From Acholoe squamosa (taxonomy: Eukaryota > Annelida > Polychaeta > Phyllodocida > Polynoidae): 64,000 nt of DNA. The notes beneath the pieces were generated by a model. It had not been told where the DNA came from. It worked only from the letters and a program-made list of their open reading frames with translations, and did not search any database. The translations under genes and the position numbers were made by a program. Shown here one piece after another: positions 56,852-64,000 of this stretch. How positions within the stretch are numbered: the first letter of the stretch is position 1; each line of letters begins with the position of its first letter. The stretch is taken from contig OX439035.1 in NCBI GenBank assembly GCA_949317995.1, positions 83,639,959 to 83,703,958 on the forward strand, given 5' to 3'.

Positions 56852-57550
56852 CATTGATAAAATGCTAATTATCTTATACTTTTATTTCTTTTATTTTCAA
56901 GTAGAATGGTATTAACAGACATATTTAGTATATTGCCAATGCCATGGGCAATGCCAATGCACACATTTTGGTATATCGCCAACTAAAATGCCATTTGAGG
57001 AGGGGAATAGTAGCTATTGCTTATAATGAAAAAAGGTTTGTAGGCCAAGCCCACCTGGGTTTGACCAGGTGGTTTCTGTTCCTGTGTTTCTGAGAAAATT
57101 TTCCCTGAAGCAGATCAGAAATTCTGGGTCAATTTTCAAAATAAGATTTTATTCAGAATAAGGTAGTAGATGGGATCTACGCAAACGGCACCTGGTGGCA
57201 AGAAATGAAACTGCAAAAAAGGACAATATTTGCTTACATTCCTAACACATCTTTATTATCACATGAGGTGTGATTCATTGTCACTTTACCTATTCTTGTC
57301 ACCTGATTCCCTACTTTCTGTACCCATAGACTCCTATAGTGAAGGAATTGGTAATTGTTATATTTTATTCAGGGAATTTTCATTTTACCTGTTACCTACT
57401 ATTTTTTTCGTGGAATTTAATGTAGAAATATACAATTTCTCATAGGTGGCTTTTGTTAAGACCATCAAACTGCAATGCCCTCCAGTGGCCAAACGGACCC
57501 CATGACCTATGCTTTTTATCTTTTCGAACTAACATCCCTGAAAGTTACAT
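56852..57550. other. Unassigned
   Basis: No supported feature. Confidence 0.5.
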
Positions 57551-57610
57551 TGATAGTCCACTAGGCCTCTGTCGCAGAAATTTATATAAAAGGCCAAGTG
57601 GACTATGGGT
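57551..57610. mobile_element. 60-bp fold-back, relative of 6128-6209
   Basis: The arms GATAGTCCACTAGGCCTCTG and GGCCAAGTGGACTATGGG share CTCTGTC.CAGAAATTT with the 6128 element, but the middle is shorter. TTAA flanks are not preserved. Confidence 0.7.
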
Positions 57611-58345
57611 TTTACCAATAGAAACTGTTGGTCAATTTAGAATAAGATAGATTGTATCTAGTACCTTTATTTAAAGCAATTTCTTGTCGAAATGCCCGAC
57701 TGCCAGTTTTTTTTTTACATCGATTTCCTTTTTCTTACCTTTGGCCGCTGGTTCTTTTCAGCCTAACGAGGGTGTGGTTTTGTAGGTAAAGATGAATTGC
57801 ATGCACCCTGTACTGTTAATACCTTAATATGATTAACAATACTTAATTTCTATTTTGTGGGCTGATTGAAAATTAGTGTACACACAAAGGTTAGTTTATA
57901 GCAGCACTGCACTCTGAGCCCGAATTGTAAATAGACAGCACATAGCGGTGTAGTACATACAGTAGAACCCCAATCAAGTCAATAGGATTGTACTCACATG
58001 AACTACTGGTGTAAACCAGGATTACACTGCAATACACTGTAAAACTGCCGCGCTAGGATCACAGTGTGAATTATGTAAAAAAAATAAAGACCACTACTGT
58101 ACTTGCTAGAGCAATTATCCCGTGTTTTGCAGGATATTATACATAATCCCGGTCACAAAAATATGCCCTCGAGTAATGGCAGGGTGAGTACTGGCACACC
58201 TTGCAAGTCATACAAAAATATCTATGAGCATGTGGTACATAGAATTGATGACCTCTCCATACGAGTTCTCATTCTTCATATTGCGCCTGCTTTAGTATAC
58301 CGAGCTTTGGGGTTAGGACGTGGTAATTGACATTTAAAAACATGC
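57611..58345. other. Unassigned
   Basis: No supported feature. Confidence 0.5.
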
Positions 58346-58353
58346 CTCTGTTG

Positions 58354-58761
58354 CCCGGGGGGGGACACTTCAAATATTTGGCTGACACTTGTGTGCGGCT
58401 GGCAAGGACACTTTTTCATCAAATCCCCCTAACAAGGGTCCGATTTCTAGACCAAAATCCCCCTAACAAGGGTCAACTTTGACCAAAACCCCCCTAACAA
58501 GGGGTCACTTTTGACTTAGGTGTGAAATATCCCATAAATATATCCACATTTTGACCACAATTCCCGAGTTTTCAGGAGATATTTTCACATCTAGGGAATT
58601 CTAATGGTTTACGAGTGAGATATTTCTTTAAAAACAACATGTTTATTTAAGTGCCCTAAGAAGGGTACAGTTTTTGAGGTAAATACCCCTAACAAGGGTA
58701 AGGGTTGTTGTAGCTCAAGCCACACACCTGTGTCAGAATAAATGTGAGTGTCCCCCCCGGA
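58354..58761. mobile_element. MITE with 8-bp target duplication
   Basis: 408 bp flanked by perfect CTCTGTTG repeats (58346-58353 and 58762-58769). The ends CCCGGGGGGGGACACTTC and GTGTCCCCCCCGGA extend inward as an imperfect inverted repeat (TGACACTTGTGTGCGGCT / AGCCACACACCTGTGTCA). CCCCTAACAAGGGT occurs four or five times inside. An 8-bp duplication fits hAT-type transposases, as well as P or Zisupton. Confidence 0.85.
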
Positions 58762-58769
58762 CTCTGTTG

Positions 58770-60369
58770 TAATCCACCAGGTGGATATAAAGGTAAATCA
58801 GGCACAGAAATGCGTTTGTCCGTGCTACCTTTGGTACTTCCAAATCTGTAAAACCCAAAGTATAAGCTGCTACTTCATATGACATGCACTCTGACTTTTA
58901 GAGAATACTATTTATGACTGCACCTGAGGTCTGAAAATGTTGCCATTCCTTGCTACAGTCTATATATTACGTATAACACCTCATAGATAGAATGCCCTTT
59001 GGGACAATAGACAGAAGCAATTAGTATAAATTATGATCTATGATGTCATGGTAATCTCAAACGAGGCCAAACCCCATGAGCATGAGTGGTGCTGGGACCG
59101 ACGGCAATCCTGTCTGCAGGTTAACTAATTGCATTATATATGCATTTACATAGTCTAGTCCTCCTTTCTCCGAACCGTGCAGATTTAGGCACCTTAACTG
59201 TGATAGGCCCATATATTTCTTAATTCTAGGCTTCATATGTTTCTTAATTCTAGGCTTCAGTGTGTTGCTGCAACTAACCTAGAAATATGAAACTTAACAA
59301 TGAAGGCAAGGAAATTAACATTTCGATTCTCAACAACTCCTTGGGGTTCTCTGTAAGCACTTATCGGTATATATAGTCAATACCAGAACTCGCAGGACGC
59401 CGGCATTAGCTGGCAAAATTGCTGCCGGGCCCATGGAGAAAAGCAGACTGCAGGACCAAATATCTGACTGTAATTTCGGGACCTTGAGCTGCATTCTGCT
59501 TTTTAAGGCTTGCAAATTGGACCTTTAACTAATAAGGTTTTTGTTTATTAGGTTTTACAGATATAAATGATTAAAAGAATGAGTTCTTTTTTTTTTCTTT
59601 CTTTCTTTTTATTATTTCACCTATCTCTACCACCAGAAGCGCCTGGAGGCAGGGAGGGGTGACACTATGATAGGTATATATCCATATAAACACCTGGCGT
59701 TATTCATAAAGTCAGATTTAAGATGTGGAACATGGACATTGGACCGCTGAACAGTACAATCAGTGCAAACAGCTAAGGGGTCATACTCAATGGGGTTAAG
59801 ATGGGGAATTATTTATTATTAAGTATTACCAAAGAAATTACACATTGCTGGAAGCAGATATACTTTGCTAACGATGGAATGAAAATGGAATTCAAACAGA
59901 TTTGTTGCTGTCTAGATTTTCTTAATTTAATCAGCATTAATGATGGAAGGTAGCAATGGTACTCAGTTCTAACCCAACACCAGCCCTCCTCCACGTAGTA
60001 CATCACTCTATATCAGTCCTAAATCATCTCATATTGTGTGACATAACCACCAACACAGAATAGTTGAATAAGTCAGCAAAGATATATCCTTTATACATTT
60101 AACAAACAGGGGAATTAGACCTCAATATATTTAGTGGAACAACAAGCTAAATGGGACCTCGTGAGAGCCCTTTGAGAGCTTCGATCCTTTAAGTGTTATG
60201 ATCCAATTCAATCTGGTTTAGAATAGAGTTTATAAACAAGGCTCCCAATTTTCAAGTATTGCAAAATTGCAGAATCATTTGAGTTTTCCAACTGGCACCC
60301 CTCTCATTCAATAGCGCTATTAAATACAATTCTAACCATATTTTTGCAACGTTTTTGTAGTCACTTTAA
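58770..60369. other. Mostly unassigned
   Basis: A 24-bp tandem duplication (TTTCTTAATTCTAGGCTTCA) lies at about 59217-59262, and a T/CT-rich run at 59587-59612. No gene recognised. Confidence 0.45.
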
Positions 60370-61368
60370 GTTCCTAAACATGTTTAGCCAAACAATGTGC
60401 TTAGGTCAAGTGTTTAGATAATAGGTGTTTAGGTTTGAAAGTTTTCTCACATGAAATTTCGTGTTTAGATGTTTAAATGATTAGATGGAAAATTAGGGTT
60501 TACATATGTATGCATTAAGAGAATAAAGGATTATCTTTTGTTTGTTTTGCCATTCAATTGTTTGGGGATATCACCAGGTATTTACAATTACAAAGTCTCT
60601 AATGATGTCATCCACATGTATATACACCTATACGTATACACTGAATTAGAATAGGGGACTTAATAAAGTACAACAGCTTGGCAGGAAGGACATTGCTTTA
60701 TACTTTACAAAATAACATGAAATGGGTGTCTATCATGGAACTTGTTGGTTGTTTTACACTAATGATGGTGGTGTAAGGTGAATTTAGCCAATCCACTATT
60801 GCTGTTTCTTTTCTCATGACATTCTATCAAATTAACCAATTATCAACATGGGGTTTTGTGATATTTCTCACAACAATTGATTATGAGTGTGAACAAAGAG
60901 TCCAATCTGCAGTAGGGTTGCTACCTGGTGTGCATTTGATTGACTGATTGATTGATTTGTGTTTACAGCACTTTAGCGGCACTAAGTGGCTATCCCGTGC
61001 TTCACAGGTTGATAATTTGACAGAGGAATGTGTCAGTTCCCGCGCATATGTGCACCACACACATCCTGAGGGGATAGGAAAGAGGAGATATAGACCCTTT
61101 TAAGTGGGCTAGGGAAGCCCTGGTGTGCATTTGAAATCTAGGTATCTAAACATATTTATGTTTAAATCTAAACACCTACTGTTTTATATGTTAAAACTCT
61201 AAAGATCTATACATGTTAAGCCAAAATGTTTATGCATTTAGAATAAAAGTGTTTAATTCCTAAATGTGTAGTCTATGAGACACCTAACAGACCTATATGT
61301 TTAGGTTTTAAACATGTTTAGACCTAAAACTGTTTAAAACCTAAACACCATTTTTGAAGTGTAGATAG
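60370..61368. mobile_element. GTTTAGG/CCTAAAC-rich repeat, interrupted
   Basis: More than a dozen GTTTAG, CCTAAAC or TTAAAC words cluster in 60375-60500 and 61130-61350. The right edge AACACCATTTTTGAAGTGTA resembles an element end seen singly at 27585. The left edge is unclear. A retroposon (60940-61119) sits inside, and its duplication identifies it as a later insertion. Confidence 0.5.
60940..61119 (-). mobile_element. 180-bp retroposon, (TCAA)n-tailed copy
   Basis: Flanked by a perfect 16-bp duplication CCTGGTGTGCATTTGA (60924-60939 and 61120-61135). Read on the minus strand, the first 105-107 bp match the head of the element at 38639 with about six differences. The 3' part is unrelated to that copy: CACGGGATAGCCACTTAGTG, then CTGTAAACACAAATCAATC and a TCAA-repeat tail. 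Confidence 0.88.
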
Positions 61369-62284
61369 AGTAATGTGTTCTATTAGCGGATGCTCTGCTG
61401 TAAAAGGGTGATATCCGGTAGTAAGGGCATATAATTATGACGATTAGGGTTGAACGAGTGCCCCTTTTTTAGGGTCTAAAATCAACTTTTCACTTAAGGG
61501 TTAAGCAAATGTAAATATCTAATTATTTAAATCCTAATCTAGCTCTTAATCACTATACCTATAAAGAGAAGTCTATCAAAACTTGAATTTTGTGAATAAA
61601 ATATGCGGTGTGAGGTTTGAAAAACTAGAATTTATCAGCTTTGTCTAACAATCAAAGAGTGAGATACTATTAGCCTATTTAGGACCTAAATGAAGAGAAT
61701 TATATTATAAGTATGGCCTGTAAGTGAAATATTTAACAAATATTGCCAATATCTAAATTGAAATATTTCAGTTAAAGATGTATATATCAAGATGCGTGTG
61801 TTGGATCATTTTTTAATAATTATAAGATACATCATTAGATATAGAGAATTATGGCAACATTAAAGGGAACAAATGCTGTTATATCTAGTCATTTTGTTAC
61901 CATGAAAACCAATATTTAGCACTCCCCAAAAAACCATGAGATTTAACCATTCTAAGGGAATTACAGAGTGTCAAAAATCGACCTAAATCGGCCCAAAAAC
62001 TCGCAAAACTGTGCGTTTGGTAAAGGAGAGTAAACTCGTAAAAATGTGCGATTGGTAAAAGAAGAGTTAGACGGGTAGTTTGCAGAGATCGGACCCCATA
62101 ACTTCAAATACAATATCTACCAATAGTAAAGGCAAAAGGGTTCTTTGAGCAATAGGATATACTTTTCCAAAGTAGATCAAAGAAAGAAAAAAAATAAAAG
62201 AATATAATTATTCACCGGAACAATATATTATATGACTGGTAAGGTTATTTTTATATCTAATAGTATTTGCATTCGTTATTGATG
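61369..62284. other. Unassigned
   Basis: AT-rich, no supported feature. Confidence 0.5.
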
Positions 62285-62514
62285 TTTATTACACGACTTC
62301 TCTGATTTCGGGTGCTTTTTCTGGATATTCCCATGCACATACCTGTCGATATTGCACACCATGATGCATGCATCATGACTTTTGTAAGGCGTGTGGTTTT
62401 CCATGTAAGGAGGCATGTTATCCATGGATAACATGCCTCCTTACATGGATAACATGCCTCCTTACATGTCATACATGTCATATGTTACATGTCAAAACCT
62501 ACGAAATTGTAATG

Positions 62515-62586
62515 GCCAGGGTAGGGGTCGAACCTGCAGTCTCCTGATCCCAAATCCAACTCCCTATGCAGTGCACCACAGGGACT
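62515..62586 (-). repeat. tRNA-like module with strong B box
   Basis: Minus-strand counterpart of 36652-36726, with GGTTCGACCCC conserved. The A-box side reads TGGTGCACTGCATAGGGAG. Confidence 0.55.
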
Positions 62587-62704
62587 GATGAGAAGTGGCT
62601 GGCTAGAACCAGGTCTCTATGATATAAAGCCACCCAGCAGTAGTGTAGTGTGAACGCATCCAGCACCTTGACCCATAACCAGGCCAGTCGCGCACAGTAC
62701 CAAA

Positions 62705-62804
62705 CCAACGGCTGCCGGCTGCCGAGGTGTGTGTGCCGGTGATCTAGTGGTTAGCGCATTGCGCTCAGCTGCTAGAGGTAGGCGGGACGAGTCCCAGTCC
62801 GGGC
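62705..62804 (+). repeat. Spacer plus tRNA-like module
   Basis: The spacer GCTGCCGGCTGCCGAGGTGT is followed by GATCTAGTGGTTAGCGCATT (very tRNA-like A box/D-arm) and, about 35 bp on, GGGACGAGTCCCAG (T-arm with self-complementary stem). About 70 bp from 62735 to 62804. The best-preserved module of the set, but the acceptor stem is imperfect. Confidence 0.55.
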
Positions 62805-62837
62805 GTATATATTTTTTTTGCTGTACCTGTCCGTGAT

Positions 62838-62915
62838 GACTGCTGCCGGGCGCCGAGGTGTGTGTACCAATCATGTACACACACTATAGCAGGCTTCGAG
62901 TACCTGGGAGGGAAA
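62838..62915 (+). repeat. Spacer plus tRNA-like module
   Basis: The spacer CTGCCGGGCGCCGAGGTGTG is followed by a degenerate module ending GGCTTCGAGTACCTGGG (B-box like). Homologous to the complement of 35612-35690. Confidence 0.5.
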
Positions 62916-63150
62916 GATTTTTGTTTTCAAATTATATTTATTGATTTTCTATTGAATATCTATTGATTAATCGTGTAATAAAATAAGTAGTTAATGGATA
63001 TGTCATGCGAAGCCCCTCGAGTTGCATGTTATTGTTGGATATCAGTCACGCTTGCTTCTCCTTCCCACACGATGAGTTTCAGCTTGGATATCAGGTGAAT
63101 TAAACATTTTCAATGACTGTCGTGTAATAAAATAAGTAGTTAATGGACTT

Positions 63151-63217
63151 GTGGGTGTTATCAAAGGATAATTAAACTCGGCTGCGCCCTCGTTTAATTT
63201 TCCTTGGATAACACGCA
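63151..63217. repeat. Hairpin with GGCTGCGCCCTC tip
   Basis: The arms GTGGGTGTTATCAAAGGATA and TCCTTGGATAACACGCAC enclose AATTAAACTCG/CGTTTAATT. The tip CTCGGCTGCGCCCTCG has the same layout as the tip of the 35401-35480 hairpin. Confidence 0.85.
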
Positions 63218-63240
63218 CGCGTCATGAATTATCCATTAAT

Positions 63241-64000
63241 TACTTGTTCAATATCTATGCATCTGCATCTTTGCATCTATGCTTCGACACCATTTGCATC
63301 TTTATGATGATTGATAGAAACCGCATAGATTGTGTGATGAAAGTGGAAAATACAAATGTATAAAATATTTGACCATCCTTCCCTATTTATGTGCATGGGA
63401 TTATTAGACACATGGAGGGTTTTCGTTTTTTTCGTTTTAGTTATAATATACATACAAAGAATAATGCATTCCTATTTCGTTTTTTTAATCTAATCTTTCC
63501 AAACCGAAAAACGGTGTTGATTTTTTATGTATTCTGTAGATTTTATACAATCAGCTTTAGTCTAGAATTTGAATAAGGAAAAACAGAAAAACGAGTACTT
63601 GAATCCTCCCTTAATTAGTTGTCATTGGGATGATTCCCTCATCACTACTTCTGCCTGCCATAGGCATACGGACTAATTACACATGGAACAATAATGGATA
63701 GCATACCTTGTGGAACAATAGCCGGCACAGACCACCAAATCAAACACACGTCAACCACCATCAACCTGATTGTTTAATGGTGTAAGTGATTTGTGCATGA
63801 TCCTAATCAAAGTAGCCAATGTGAGTGGTATGCCTCCATTAGTACATTGGATCATTAGTGGACTATCGTCCTCGGCACACAGAAGAAGCTGTTTTCTGGA
63901 GGGTCTTGCCAATAGGGAAACGAGAACGAAAAAGTAAAAAGGGTACGTTTTTGTATCTATAAATAAACTCTCATTAAATGTTTGGATGAAATGTACACGT
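63241..64000. other. Unassigned
   Basis: GCATCT words repeat at 63257-63300. No other feature supported. Confidence 0.45.

Larger units (their letters stand above)
62285..63240 (+). mobile_element. Composite repeat with tRNA-like modules, copy 2
   Basis: Inverted relative to 35376-36940 and without the solo LTR. Order on the plus strand: TCGTGTAATAA-type end, GGAGGCATGTTATCC palindrome (62400-62468), minus-strand tRNA-like module, two plus-strand spacer-tRNA-like modules, then the arm GAGTTGCATGTTATTGTTGG. A different hairpin (63151-63217) and the shared end ATTAATTACTTGTTC follow. AAAATAAGTAGTTAATGGA occurs twice (62978 and 63130). Confidence 0.75.

Noticed and set aside
62583-62600. CTGATGAG word at the edge of a tRNA-like module, also hammerhead-like
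   Set aside because: No GAAA or closing stems. The other copy has CTGACGAG, so the core is not conserved.

Overview
This 64 kb window looks like non-coding, repeat-rich nuclear DNA from a eukaryote, most likely a marine invertebrate. It is moderately AT-rich and has no operon-like gene packing. No open frame belongs to a host gene I can recognise. The only protein similarity I can defend is to retrotransposons: broken LINE reverse transcriptases and one decayed tyrosine-recombinase (DIRS/Ngaro-like) retroelement. A short retroposon with a GTTAAAC...(CTCA)n tail resembles LINE/SINE tails common in molluscs. That is a weak hint towards Lophotrochozoa and not an identification.

Layout. 1-3.1 kb: a 37-bp minisatellite split by three inverted-repeat elements. 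3-17 kb: mostly unassigned sequence with scattered small elements, including TTAA-flanked mini fold-backs, ACATGTCA-rich repeats and an 0.9 kb inverted-repeat element. 17.9-25.2 kb: a dense cluster of miniature inverted-repeat elements (MITEs), a minus-strand LINE remnant and a plus-strand LINE 3' end. 26.5-32.2 kb: further MITE copies. 35.4-36.9 kb and, inverted, 62.3-63.2 kb: two copies of a composite repeat with tandem tRNA-like modules. The first copy carries a solo LTR that the second lacks. 37.7-43.1 kb: more MITEs and a 181-bp retroposon. 44.5-50.6 kb: a nested stack, in which a DNA transposon was entered by a 5'-truncated LINE and a gag-RT/RNase H-tyrosine recombinase element. 50.9-53.1 kb: three inverted-repeat elements. 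55.3-56.9 kb: a MITE blown up to 1.46 kb by two internal tandem arrays, followed directly by a near-perfect hairpin. 58.3-61.4 kb: a MITE with an 8-bp duplication and a TTTAGG-rich repeat carrying a second retroposon copy.

Nothing here works as a pathway. The content is a record of transposition: paired copies and target duplications show element ends, insertion order and host-site history. The best candidates for undescribed biology are the tandem tRNA-like composite element, a retroposon head joined to two unrelated 3' tails, and the internally expanded CCCAGCAAATTGTCG element.
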